Shown: positions 16,719-24,958 of the stretch, piece by piece
Layout: each line of letters begins with the position of its first letter
Position numbering within the stretch: position 1 is the stretch's first letter
Position numbers and translations under genes: made by a program
Notes under the pieces: model-generated
The model's database searches: none
What the model was told of the DNA's origin: nothing
What the model saw: only the letters and a program-made list of their open reading frames with translations
NCBI RefSeq assembly: GCF_000308715.1
Contig: NZ_BAGH01000613.1
Span: 18,189-82,188 of the forward strand
DNA length: 64,000 nucleotides
Direction: 5' to 3'
Source of the DNA: Nocardia tenerifensis NBRC 101015
GTDB lineage: Bacteria; Actinomycetota; Actinomycetes; Mycobacteriales; Mycobacteriaceae

Positions 16719-17765
16719 ATGGACGGCGGCTCGGAATATGTTGTCCCGCTGCCCATTTCGCCCCCTGCGACGCAGCCGTCGCATCCGAACATCGCGCGCC
16801 CGCGTCCCCCGTTCGACCCCGAATTGGCGGTGATGCTGCCCGTTCTGCACCAGGAGATTCCGGCTACCGTGCGGCTTGCGGACATTCCGGTGCTGCGGGA
16901 GAGACTGCGGGCGATGGCGCCGAGTGCGGCGCAGTTGCTGGCCGGCCGCCCGATCGGGCATGTCGAGCACGTGATCGCGGGGTTCGGTGGCGCGGAGATC
17001 GTCGTCTCGGTCTTCGCGCGGACCGATCACGCGGTGCCCGGACCGGGTTTCTTCCATACTCATGGCGGCGGAATGATGCTGGGCGACCGGTTTTTCGGCT
17101 TGTCGGAGGTGCTGGACTGGGTGCAGTGGCACGACGCGGTGTGCGTGTCGGTCGAGTACCGGCTCGCGCCGGAGTTCCCGGATCCGGTGCCCGTCGAGGA
17201 CTGCTACGCCGGACTCGTGTGGACCGCCGCGAACGCCGACGCGTTGGGCATCGATCCCGGGCGGCTGATCGTGGCCGGGGCCAGCGCGGGCGGTGGGCTG
17301 GCCGCCGGGCTGGCTCTGCTGGCCCGCGACCGAGGCGCGCCGGGGTTGGCGGGCCAGATCCTGATGTGTCCCATGCTCGATGATCGCGGCCGGACGGTGT
17401 CGTCGCATCAGTTCGTGGACGGGCTCGGGCTGTGGGATCGCGGGAGTCACTCGACGGCGTGGGGCGCGTTGCTCGCAGAGCGTTTCGGCACCGACGACGT
17501 TTCGTTTTATGCGGCGCCCGCGCGGGCGGAGAATCTCGATGGGTTGCCGCCCGCCTATATCGACGTGGGGTCCGCGGAGTTGCTGCGGGACGAAGCCGTG
17601 GCTTACGCGAGCGGGATCTGGGCGTGCGGAGGTGTGGCCGAGCTGCATGTCTGGCAGGGCGGGTTTCACGGGTTCTGCGCGTATGTTCCGCGGGCGGCGG
17701 TGTCGGTGCAGGCGCGGCGGACGCGGGATGCGTGGGTGGCGCGGCTGGTGGGTGTGCAGCGCTAG
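16719..17765 (+). CDS. HSL-family alpha/beta hydrolase (esterase/lipase)
   Basis: Esterase of 348 residues. The hormone-sensitive-lipase HGGG oxyanion motif is at 115-118 and the nucleophile elbow GASAGG has Ser189. An acidic residue in AELLRDEA and the histidine in GGFHGF complete the triad. There is no signal peptide, so it is cytosolic. Its ATG follows the previous stop without a gap, placing it in the SDR/APH/FadE operon. It probably hydrolyses an ester or lactone feeding this pathway (inference). It ends tail-to-tail with the next gene, 2 bp apart. Confidence 0.9.
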   Translation: MDGGSEYVVPLPISPPATQPSHPNIARPRPPFDPELAVMLPVLHQEIPATVRLADIPVLRERLRAMAPSAAQLLAGRPIGHVEHVIAGFGGAEIVVSVFARTDHAVPGPGFFHTHGGGMMLGDRFFGLSEVLDWVQWHDAVCVSVEYRLAPEFPDPVPVEDCYAGLVWTAANADALGIDPGRLIVAGASAGGGLAAGLALLARDRGAPGLAGQILMCPMLDDRGRTVSSHQFVDGLGLWDRGSHSTAWGALLAERFGTDDVSFYAAPARAENLDGLPPAYIDVGSAELLRDEAVAYASGIWACGGVAELHVWQGGFHGFCAYVPRAAVSVQARRTRDAWVARLVGVQR

Positions 17766-17767
17766 CC

Positions 17768-18547
17768 CTACCGTGCTGTGGTTGCCTCGATCAGGTCGTA
17801 GGCGAGGTCGAGGTGGACGCCGTCGGGGTTGGTGAGTCCTTTGTCGGCGTACCAGGATTCGTCGGCTTCGGGGTGGGGGCCGCTGACGCCGACGCGGCCT
17901 TTGCCGTAGGGGGCGACGACGGCGGCGGGTAGTCCGTTGGTGTATCGGGCCAGTACGGTGGCGTCGGCGCCGTCGTCGAGCAGGAAGGCGGGGCCGTCTT
18001 GGAAGTACATGTGGCGGGGCTTGCCTCGCCAGTCGACGCGGATGACGGTGTCGCGGTCGTCGGGGACGGTGGCGCCGGGGGTGCCGATCCAGCCGTCGGT
18101 GTCGCCGGGGAGCAGGTCGAAGCCGGGGTCGCGGCCGGCGAGGTAGCCGCCGAAGCACAGGCCGAGGTAGTTGCCGCCGCCGCGGACCCAGTCGCGGAGC
18201 AGGTCGGCGCGGTCGCGCAGGTCTTGCCAGGTTCGGTGCAGGTCGGCGCCGCCGCCGGGTTGGACGTAGAGCGTCGCCTCGGCCAAAGCTGCAGCGGTGA
18301 GCGGGTTTTCGGTATCGACGTATTTCACGGTGAACGGGTGTGGTGCGCGGCGCAGTACGTCGGCCACGGCGGGTGCGCAGCCGGGGCAGCCTTGCGGGCC
18401 GTTGTAGACGAGCGCGAGGGGCCGTGCGGGCTCGGCGGCGCGTGACTTGCCGCAGGCCGTGGCCAGGAGGGCGATAGCGGGCAGGGCTCCGGCGAGTAGC
18501 CGGCGGCGGTCCATACCGGTGGGGCGGGCGTGGTTCGTCGCGGGCAT
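17768..18547 (-). CDS. Lipoprotein with a BPL-N/glutamine-amidotransferase-like domain
   Basis: Protein of 259 residues starting at ATG 18547, with AGGAGAGG 4 bp upstream. An arginine-rich N-terminus (DRRRLLAG) leads into a hydrophobic stretch and the lipobox LLATAC, so it is exported and lipid-anchored. The body resembles the N-terminal domain of biotin-protein ligase-like class I glutamine-amidotransferase folds: PGGGADLHRTW and a nucleophile-type elbow LCFGGYLAG. Enzymatic activity is unproven. Promoter-like TACAGT-type sequence is not evident upstream. Confidence 0.78.
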   Translation of the reverse strand: MPATNHARPTGMDRRRLLAGALPAIALLATACGKSRAAEPARPLALVYNGPQGCPGCAPAVADVLRRAPHPFTVKYVDTENPLTAAALAEATLYVQPGGGADLHRTWQDLRDRADLLRDWVRGGGNYLGLCFGGYLAGRDPGFDLLPGDTDGWIGTPGATVPDDRDTVIRVDWRGKPRHMYFQDGPAFLLDDGADATVLARYTNGLPAAVVAPYGKGRVGVSGPHPEADESWYADKGLTNPDGVHLDLAYDLIEATTAR

Positions 18548-18822
18548 GGGTCCTCTCCTGGCTCCGGCTCGGGGTGCGCGGTGTTCGTACTGACTACAGT
18601 TCCATCGGGAGAGGCGGAAATGCTTCGGCGGCAATGAGTTCCGGACGGGCGGGGGATGTGGTCCGGCCGGTCGGGGTGATCGACTCAGTCGATCGGCGGG
18701 AATTTCTGACCACGCGGCGGGCGTCGTGGCGAGCTGCCTTCCAAGCGCCGGCTCTGGGAACAAGCTCCCCTGGCCGCGCCTTGCCGGTCAAGGCACCTGT
18801 CTGGACGGACGCGCGAATCCGC

Positions 18823-19410
18823 TTATGCGCGTCGCGAGGTACCGGCGGCGTTCCAGGCCGCCTCGATCATCGTGAAGATCTCGTCCACCGCGGCCTGCGG
18901 ATCGGCCGCTGTCCTGGCGAGGGAGAACGCGTCGATCACGAACCGGGCGATCGCCCCGCAGGAGGTCGTGTCGGCCGGTTGGTCGAGGTCCGCGGCGATG
19001 GCCGCCGCCAGTGAGGCCGAGTATCGCGACTGCATCGACTCCTCGTACTGTCGCAGCGCCGGTGTGCGGTCGATCATGCCCCAGATCGGCGCGGACCTCT
19101 CGGCCGAGCAATGGCGCACCATGGCGTGGATCTGTCTGCGCAACGCGGGAATGAGCGGCTCGCCCGGCGCCCGATCGGTGACCGCCTGTGCGAGTTGCTG
19201 CGCGAAGTTCTCCTCCTGCTCGAACACCAGCGCCTCTTTCGACGCGAAATGCGAGAACAGCGTGGTGACGGCGACATCGGCCTCGGCCGCCACATCGCGG
19301 ATACCGACCTCGTCATATCCGCGGTCGAGAAACATCCGCAGCGCGGTGTCGGCGATCTTCTGACGGGTAGCGGCCTTTTTACGCTCCCGACGTCCCGTCG
19401 GCGCAGTCAC
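18823..19410 (-). CDS. TetR family transcriptional regulator
   Basis: Regulator of 195 residues from GTG 19410. The DNA-binding domain has IRDVAAEADVAVTTLFSHFASKEALVF. TAGCAT lies 6 bp before the GTG on the minus strand, so the transcript is probably leaderless. It diverges from the P-loop kinase gene across an 89-bp gap. Its 3' side faces the lipoprotein gene over 275 bp that hold nothing recognisable. Targets unknown; the divergent gene is the simplest candidate. Confidence 0.9.
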   Translation of the reverse strand: MTAPTGRRERKKAATRQKIADTALRMFLDRGYDEVGIRDVAAEADVAVTTLFSHFASKEALVFEQEENFAQQLAQAVTDRAPGEPLIPALRRQIHAMVRHCSAERSAPIWGMIDRTPALRQYEESMQSRYSASLAAAIAADLDQPADTTSCGAIARFVIDAFSLARTAADPQAAVDEIFTMIEAAWNAAGTSRRA

Positions 19411-19499
19411 CCGTCGATGCTATCAGCTGCTTGTTCTTAGCCGTTCCGAAAAACTAACGGTTCGCGCGGGTGGTAGGTCCGGGTATTAGGATCGGCCGC

Positions 19500-20015
19500 G
19501 TGGCGAATGGGGCGGCTCGGCTGGTGGTGTTCGCCGGTCTACCGGGAAGTGGCAAGACGACGGTGGCGCGCGTGCTGGCGGACGAGATAGGCGCGACGTT
19601 TCTGCGGATCGACACCATCGAGGCGGCGATCGTGTCGACGTTGACGCCGTTCGAGGGCAATCCGGTCGGTTACGTCGCCGCGGCATGGGTTGCCGAGGAT
19701 CAACTGCGCGGCGGCCGCGCGGTGGTCGTCGACGCCTGCAACAACCTGGAGATAGCGCGGAAGACCTGGACCGATCTGGCTCACCGGACGGGCGTACCGC
19801 TGCGCTGGGTAGAGGTGGTCTGCTCGGATCCGGTCCGGCATCGCGAGCGGGTGCAGGCTCGCACACCCGATTGGCCGGGGCAGGGAAACCCGACGTGGGC
19901 CCAGGTGCGGGCGCGGCCGTGGGAGCCCTTCACCGAACCGCGGATTCTGGTCGACACCATCGACACCGTCGAGACGCTGGTGGCCGATATCCGCCGGAAA
20001 CTGCACGAGGACTGA
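19500..20015 (+). CDS. P-loop kinase/ATPase (zeta-toxin/chloramphenicol-kinase-like fold)
   Basis: Small nucleotide-binding protein of 171 residues. It begins VANGAARLVVFAGLPGSGKTT, with the Walker A motif GLPGSGKT, followed by DACNN-type beta strand and an Arg-rich lid (RHRERVQART). Such stand-alone AAA_33-type kinases phosphorylate small molecules; the substrate is unknown. GTG 19500 is preferred to the in-frame GTG at 19470 because TAGGAT ends 7 bp before it, fitting leaderless transcription. Confidence 0.82.
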   Translation: MANGAARLVVFAGLPGSGKTTVARVLADEIGATFLRIDTIEAAIVSTLTPFEGNPVGYVAAAWVAEDQLRGGRAVVVDACNNLEIARKTWTDLAHRTGVPLRWVEVVCSDPVRHRERVQARTPDWPGQGNPTWAQVRARPWEPFTEPRILVDTIDTVETLVADIRRKLHED

Positions 20016-20174
20016 AACGTTTCGCGCCGACGACGCGGCGGGGCTGCCGAAACTTGCTGCGGGCGTGGCGAATTGGCGCGGGGTTTCGCCGACGGCCGTG
20101 TGCTTACGAAATCGTGAGCACACGAGCACGACCCGGCCGGCGCGACGACGACGCCCTGCGCTGAGCGGGTCAGG

Positions 20175-21053
20175 TCACCTTCCGAGGGCGGCCAGCACGC
20201 TGCGGGCTTGGTGGTCGGCGCCGAGTTGGTTGGGGTGGAACGGAACCGCGGGGCCGGGCGGGGTGGTCGACCAAGGGACGAGACCCTCGACCCACCGGGT
20301 GCCGGGCGGTTGACAGCCGTCGTGGCCGGCGCTGGTGCGGTAGGTGTCGACGAACTCGGCGCCGGTGGCGTCGGCGACGCGGGCGAGCATGGTGTCGAGC
20401 TCGATGAGCTTGCGGCCCAACCAGTCCGCGTCGGGGTCGGAGATCGGCACGGTGGGGAAGCAGCCCGGACCGATGCCGACGCCTTGGAGGTAATCGATCA
20501 GCAGGATCCGCGCGCGGGGTGAGCGTTCGCGGACGCCCTGCACGGCCGCGATCACTGTGGGTTCGGCGGCAAGAATATTCAGCGACATCTGGTCGACGCC
20601 GTCGACGACGAGGGCATCCAGACAGGGCGTGGCGGCGGGGTCGGTGGTGAGGCAGCTTTGGACGGTCGCGGCCAATGCCGCGTCGTTGCCGCCGATTTCG
20701 AGGGTCACCAGGTCCGTCGTCGGGGTGAGCCGATCGAACTGCGGGGGATTGAGCCCCTGGGGGACGCTCTGCGGCGCGGTGAGGTTCTTCGTCGTCGCGC
20801 CGCCGCAGGTCGCGTCCCGGAAAACGGGCACAGCCAGCGCGGCCGCCACCTGCTTGGCGTAGTCGCCTCGGCTCTGCGCACAGCCCAGCGGCACGAACTC
20901 GTCGGTCGCCTGGGTCAGCGAGGCGTCCGCGGCCCACGAATCACCCAGCGCCACATACTCGCCGAACCCGGGATCCGCCGACGCCGCCGGCGCACCGCTC
21001 AACACCACACCCAACGCCGCACCCGCGACGACGACCCGAGAAGTCCTGCGCAC
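20175..21053 (-). CDS. Secreted SGNH/GDSL hydrolase (esterase/lipase)
   Basis: Secreted esterase of 292 residues. The signal peptide (VRRTSRVVVAGAALG to PAASA) precedes a mature domain with GDSWA (block I serine), GGND (block III) and FHPN carrying the catalytic histidine. Several cysteines suggest disulfides, as in Streptomyces SGNH lipases. GTG 21053 is chosen because GGAGG lies 5 bp upstream; an in-frame GTG at 21083 would add ten non-signal residues. About 160 bp with no gene separates it from the P-loop kinase. Confidence 0.9.
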   Translation of the reverse strand: MRRTSRVVVAGAALGVVLSGAPAASADPGFGEYVALGDSWAADASLTQATDEFVPLGCAQSRGDYAKQVAAALAVPVFRDATCGGATTKNLTAPQSVPQGLNPPQFDRLTPTTDLVTLEIGGNDAALAATVQSCLTTDPAATPCLDALVVDGVDQMSLNILAAEPTVIAAVQGVRERSPRARILLIDYLQGVGIGPGCFPTVPISDPDADWLGRKLIELDTMLARVADATGAEFVDTYRTSAGHDGCQPPGTRWVEGLVPWSTTPPGPAVPFHPNQLGADHQARSVLAALGR

Positions 21054-21162
21054 CAAAGCCTCCACACCAACCAGGCCGGACACGCGACCGACCCAGGTGA
21101 ACTTAGCATCCGTCCACGCGCACGCCGCTCCGCCGTCACCGCGGCGCTATACGATGCAGCCC

Positions 21163-21825
21163 ATGTCATCTCGCCGCTCCGGCCTCGCGGCCGTCCTCGG
21201 AGCGCTCCTCGTCGCGGTCACCACGACCGGCTGTCTCGGCGCGGTGGACCGCGCCGACTTCGAGCACGACCTCCGGTCTCGCGGCGGCGGCCTGGTCTCG
21301 GCCCTGCCCGCCGCCGCCTTCGACACCCTGCGCCGGCGCCTGGACACCGCCGAGCTGCACGCCTCGGTCGTGCTGCTCACCGCGCCGGAGTCCGGCACCA
21401 TGAGTTTCTCCGTGCCCGCCGGGTCCCCGCAGGTCGGCCGCTTCTTCGACGAAAATCGTTCGCTCCTGACGCAGGACAGCGCGGTGCACCTGCGTCTTCG
21501 GGTGCCCGCGCGACCGGACCAGCAGGACGACTACACCTTCGCCAATGGCGCCCTGCACGGGCCGAAACCGGTGCATGTATCGGCTTTCGAGGACCCGGAC
21601 AGCGAAATGTTCGATGTGCGAGACGTTTCCGGCCTGCTGCGGCTCGAGGAAGTACTCGACGCCGCGCTCGCCCAGGCCGCCATCGAGAACGGTTCCGTCA
21701 CTTCGGTTCTGGTCCACCGCGTCGGCCCCGATCCGATGATGACCGTCGACGTCACCTCGCCGCGCACCACCGTGCTCGTCCGATTCGACCGTGCCGGAAC
21801 CTATCTGGGGAAGAGCCGGACATGA
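21163..21825 (+). CDS. Hypothetical lipoprotein
   Basis: Product of 220 residues with a lipoprotein signal peptide (lipobox VTTTGC). No domain is recognised; the mature part alternates hydrophobic and charged residues like a compact alpha/beta domain. TATACG at 21148-21153 sits 9 bp before ATG 21163, suggesting a near-leaderless transcript; ATG 21154 would overlap that box. The stop overlaps the next gene's ATG, so the two products probably work together at the membrane. Confidence 0.72.
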   Translation: MSSRRSGLAAVLGALLVAVTTTGCLGAVDRADFEHDLRSRGGGLVSALPAAAFDTLRRRLDTAELHASVVLLTAPESGTMSFSVPAGSPQVGRFFDENRSLLTQDSAVHLRLRVPARPDQQDDYTFANGALHGPKPVHVSAFEDPDSEMFDVRDVSGLLRLEEVLDAALAQAAIENGSVTSVLVHRVGPDPMMTVDVTSPRTTVLVRFDRAGTYLGKSRT

Positions 21826-22250
21826 GCGAGGAGTACGGGGCCGACCGCGCGGACGTGACCGACGACGTCCCGCGCCGGAAGGGAATCCTGGCCACCCTGG
21901 CGGCGATCGTCATGGGCACGGCGATCCTGGGATTCGTTCTGCCCGTTGCCATCTGGCCGGGCGAGGCGAGGCTGACCGCGCCGCTGTTCTGCTCGGCGCC
22001 CTACACCGAACCGATCGTCGTGTCCGACACCGTCCACGATTCCGAGGGACAGAGCACCAACTTCTCGATGTACTGCGTCGGCGAGCGCGGCCAGTACACG
22101 GAGGAGGGTTTCCTCCTACCCTGGCTCGCGTTGTGGGCGTTGCACAGCGCGATCGTGATCGGTGTGGTGATCGTGGTGCGGGCGTGGGGGCGGTGGCGAC
22201 CCGATCGGCCCACCGAACCGGTCCGGCTCGCGGAATCTACGGAACTGTAA
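21822..22250 (+). CDS. Hypothetical two-span membrane protein
   Basis: Product of 142 residues. A short acidic N-terminus is followed by a first membrane span (about 22-45), an external loop with two cysteines (LFCSAPY and MYCVGERG) that could pair, a second span (about 103-122) and a basic C-terminus. It overlaps the lipoprotein gene by 4 bases (ATGA). No family recognised. Confidence 0.7.
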   Translation: MSEEYGADRADVTDDVPRRKGILATLAAIVMGTAILGFVLPVAIWPGEARLTAPLFCSAPYTEPIVVSDTVHDSEGQSTNFSMYCVGERGQYTEEGFLLPWLALWALHSAIVIGVVIVVRAWGRWRPDRPTEPVRLAESTEL

Positions 22251-22306
22251 GGGACAGTTCGGGTTCCGAGGTCACCGCGACGCTCGGCCGCTACCGATGA
22301 TCTCGC

Positions 22307-22741
22307 TCACCGGCCGCCGTGGAGCGGTGGCATCACGACCACCCTGGTGTCGTGACCGATGTCGTGGGCGTGCCTTTTCCAGGTGTCGGTGTCGAGGAAC
22401 AGGTCCAGCCGTGTGATGAGGGCGTCAGCGGCGAGGGTGGCGTCGGCTCGCATGGTCGTCATCGGCAGTACGTATTTCGGTGCGGGCTCGTCATCGAGTG
22501 TCCAGCCGAAGCACAGGACCAGGGTGTCCCCCGCGCACGCCACGGACACGTCGGTCATGTGTATCCATGGCGTGCGCCCGGTGATGGGGCTCCCAGCAGG
22601 TTGGATGTACCAGCCTGTCGCGGCGTTCGTTCGATTCCCGTCCGGGGGAGCAGGCATAGCGCTCGCCTCCCGCAGGTAATCCTGCAGGGCATCAGCGGCT
22701 TCGGTGACCCAGGCGGGAGAGGAGACAGGGTGGTGTGCCAT
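22307..22741 (-). CDS. Hypothetical protein
   Basis: Cytosolic protein of 144 residues with alternating beta-type stretches (TWKRHAHDIGHDTRVVVMPP) and no recognisable motif. Its ATG overlaps the TGA of a short upstream reading frame as TGATG, indicating it is translated after that frame in an operon with the small membrane protein. It ends 56 bp from the convergent membrane-protein gene. Confidence 0.6.
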   Translation of the reverse strand: MAHHPVSSPAWVTEAADALQDYLREASAMPAPPDGNRTNAATGWYIQPAGSPITGRTPWIHMTDVSVACAGDTLVLCFGWTLDDEPAPKYVLPMTTMRADATLAADALITRLDLFLDTDTWKRHAHDIGHDTRVVVMPPLHGGR

Positions 22742-22827
22742 CAGCCCAGTGTGTCATTGACCCAGTCCGGGCAGAATCCTTCATCCGCCTCGCTGCCGGT
22801 CTTGCAGTAGGCGGTGATGAGCCCCAT
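22741..22827 (-). CDS. 28-residue micro-ORF or displaced C-terminus of the upstream membrane protein
   Basis: ATG 22827 opens 28 codons reading naturally (MGLITAYCKTGSEADEGFCP) with two cysteines. Its TGA overlaps the next ATG as TGATG. Upstream, the same frame stays open and protein-like (PAPIPEEGHLDEYD) into the end of the membrane-protein gene, which is in another frame. Either this is a small gene, or a one-base slip near 22860-22890 separated it from the membrane protein. Confidence 0.45.
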   Translation of the reverse strand: MGLITAYCKTGSEADEGFCPDWVNDTLG

Positions 22828-22828
22828 G

Positions 22829-23152
22829 TCATATTCGTCGAGGTGACCTTCCTCCGGAATCGGTGCTGGACTCGTGGCGCCGGCGTAGTGCTGCCGCGAT
22901 ACCGAGTGCGGCGGCGATCAGCAGCCAGAGCGTTGCTTCGAGGCCGGCCAGGACAGCTGTACCCCACAGCATGATGAACGGGCCGTACTCGGCCACCCTG
23001 GCCCAGTATCCGCAGGGGCCGACGTCCTGGGGAATGGTCGCGCATTCGGGGTGGGCGTGGGCCGCGAAGCCGAGGGTCGCGAGCGCCGGAATCCCCACGG
23101 TGACACCGATGATGATCGCCGCGACTGTGGCGGGGCGGGACAGGACTGCCAT
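22829..23152 (-). CDS. Small membrane protein, C-terminus possibly frameshifted
   Basis: Product of 107 residues with three hydrophobic spans (about 7-28, 50-70 and 72-90) and a cysteine pair in the external loop (ECATIPQDVGPC). The annotated tail after RRRHESS is Arg/Ser-rich and has poorer third-position GC than the alternative frame. No family recognised. It lies 88 bp from the LysR gene's stop. Confidence 0.6.
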   Translation of the reverse strand: MAVLSRPATVAAIIIGVTVGIPALATLGFAAHAHPECATIPQDVGPCGYWARVAEYGPFIMLWGTAVLAGLEATLWLLIAAALGIAAALRRRHESSTDSGGRSPRRI

Positions 23153-23240
23153 GCGGTCAGACGCTACTGCGCGGCCGGAGACGAGTGCCAGCCCGGAAAA
23201 CCTTGTGCCGACTGGGCATAGGCCGCGGCCGTCGACGGGT

Positions 23241-24143
23241 TCAGGTGCGCATCCGCTCGGTCAACTCCGCCGCGACCTCGACGGCGATCTCGATCACCTT
23301 GGCCGCCAACGGCGAATGCGTCCGGCCCGCCCGCCAGTGCAGGCAGATCTCGCGTGCCGGCAGCTCCGGACGCAGCTCGTGGACGCTGAGCCGCGCGTCG
23401 GACTCGACGCCGGCGCCGTGCAGGGCCAGCCACGGCAGCACCGCCGACCCCATCCCGGCGCGCACCATCGACAGCAGCGTCTCGTTGCCCGTGGTGCGGA
23501 AGACGACCTTCGGGTGCGCGCCGCCGCGGGCCAGCGCCTGCTCCATCCAGGACTGGTCGCAGATCGCGGGCCAGGCGACCATCGGCACGCCGTCGAGTTG
23601 CGCCAATGCCACCGGGCCCGCAGCGAAGGCGCCAGGCGCGGCCACGAGCAGATATCGGTCGTCGAGGAGCTTGAGGTGCTCGACGTCGCCGTCGAGGGGG
23701 CGGTCGTAGAACAGCAGGTCGAGCTCGCCGATGTGCGGGTCCTCCGGTTCTTCCTCGAACAGCCGGATATCGCAGCCGGGGTGCTCGTCACGCAGACGGC
23801 GCACGACGGCGGGCAGGATCACCGTCGAAACGCTTTGGAAGGTGCCGATATCGATGCGGCCCTCGCCGGCCTGGAACCGATCCACCGCCTCGGACAGCGC
23901 GGCCGCTGCGGCCAGTAGTTCGCGTGCGTGCTCGAGGACGACGGCGCCGAGCGGGGTGAGCCGTACCGGTCTCGGACCGCCCGGTCGATCGAATACCGTA
24001 CCGCCGATGGATCTTTCGAGCGCGGCGATCTGCTGACTCACCGTGGACTGGGTGTACCCGAGCCGGGCCGCCGCGCGCCCGAACGAACCTTCGTCGGCGA
24101 TGGCGGCCATCGCGGCCAGGTGCCTCAGGTCGACATCGGTCAT
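23241..24143 (-). CDS. LysR family transcriptional regulator
   Basis: Regulator of 300 residues. The N-terminal winged helix-turn-helix (DEGSFGRAAARLGYTQSTVS, about 18-37) is followed by a periplasmic-binding-like effector domain. It diverges from an alpha/beta hydrolase gene with 92 bp between starts, the usual arrangement for LysR control. An inverted repeat AGCGAT-N17-ATCGCT in that gap (24171-24199) is a candidate binding site. Confidence 0.93.
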   Translation of the reverse strand: MTDVDLRHLAAMAAIADEGSFGRAAARLGYTQSTVSQQIAALERSIGGTVFDRPGGPRPVRLTPLGAVVLEHARELLAAAAALSEAVDRFQAGEGRIDIGTFQSVSTVILPAVVRRLRDEHPGCDIRLFEEEPEDPHIGELDLLFYDRPLDGDVEHLKLLDDRYLLVAAPGAFAAGPVALAQLDGVPMVAWPAICDQSWMEQALARGGAHPKVVFRTTGNETLLSMVRAGMGSAVLPWLALHGAGVESDARLSVHELRPELPAREICLHWRAGRTHSPLAAKVIEIAVEVAAELTERMRT

Positions 24144-24170
24144 GGAGTTCTCGAACTATCCATCGGCTAG

Positions 24171-24199
24171 AGCGATTGCTTCGATCGCATATTATCGCT
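24171..24199. promoter_or_regulatory. Candidate LysR binding site and weak promoter
   Basis: AGCGAT at 24171-24176 and ATCGCT at 24194-24199 form an inverted repeat around GATCGC. TATTAT at 24190-24195 could be the -10 box of the hydrolase gene. No good -35 is visible 17 bp upstream, which fits activator-dependent transcription. Confidence 0.4.
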
Positions 24200-24235
24200 T
24201 TTCACGATGTTGCTCGGCCCTTTACCTTGAGTCCC

Positions 24236-24952
24236 ATGACTCCGCACACCACCGCTGACAGCAGCACCTTCGTCCTGATCCACGGCGGCGGCGACGTCGG
24301 CTGGTACTGGCACCTCGTCGAAGCCGAACTGCGCGCCCGCGGACACGACGTCGTCGCCCCCGACCTGCCCGCCGACGACGAGTCACACACCCTGACCGAC
24401 TACGCCGACGCCGTCGTCGAGGCCGTCGGCGACAAACAGAATCTCGTCGTCGTCGGCCACTCCTTCGGCGCGTTCACCGCATCCCTGGTCGCCGACCGGC
24501 TGCCCGTCGACGTGCTCGTCCTGCTGGCCGGCATGGTGCCGTCGCCGGGGGAGCCACCGGCGCAATGGTCCACCAACACCGGCCTGCGCGCCGTCGTGGC
24601 CGAGCAGGCCGAACGCGACGGCGGCCGCACCGGCCACGAGGACCCCTACGTGAGCTTCTACCACGATGTACCAAGGGAACTCGCCACCGAGGCGATGAGC
24701 AAAGAGCGTGCGCATCCCTCGCCCACCGCGATGGCCAACCCGTGGCCGCTGGCCGCGTGGCCCGACGTGCCCACCAAGTTCGTGCTCTGCCGCGACGACC
24801 GCCTCTTCCCGCCCGACTTCTTCCGCCAACTGGTACCCGAGCGCCTGGGCGTGGTCCCCGACGAGATCGCGGGCAGCCACTGCGTCGCACTCAGCCGGCC
24901 CAAGGAGGTCGCCGACATCCTGGACGGCTACGCCGCGGACGCCCGGCGCTGA
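24236..24952 (+). CDS. Alpha/beta hydrolase (salicylate-esterase/MES-like)
   Basis: Cytosolic hydrolase of 238 residues. It has LIHGGGDVGWYWHLVEAELR, the nucleophile elbow GHSFGA, a catalytic aspartate in CRDDRLFP and a histidine in AGSHCVALSRP. This pattern is shared by bacterial relatives of plant methylesterases. It is divergent from the LysR gene and probably under its control. It ends 6 bp from the convergent YczE-like gene. Confidence 0.9.
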   Translation: MTPHTTADSSTFVLIHGGGDVGWYWHLVEAELRARGHDVVAPDLPADDESHTLTDYADAVVEAVGDKQNLVVVGHSFGAFTASLVADRLPVDVLVLLAGMVPSPGEPPAQWSTNTGLRAVVAEQAERDGGRTGHEDPYVSFYHDVPRELATEAMSKERAHPSPTAMANPWPLAAWPDVPTKFVLCRDDRLFPPDFFRQLVPERLGVVPDEIAGSHCVALSRPKEVADILDGYAADARR

Positions 24953-24958
24953 GGTGGC

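Noticed and set aside
23153..23240. A gene between LysR and the small membrane protein
   Set aside because: The 88-bp gap has no start with a ribosome-binding site and no protein-like frame.
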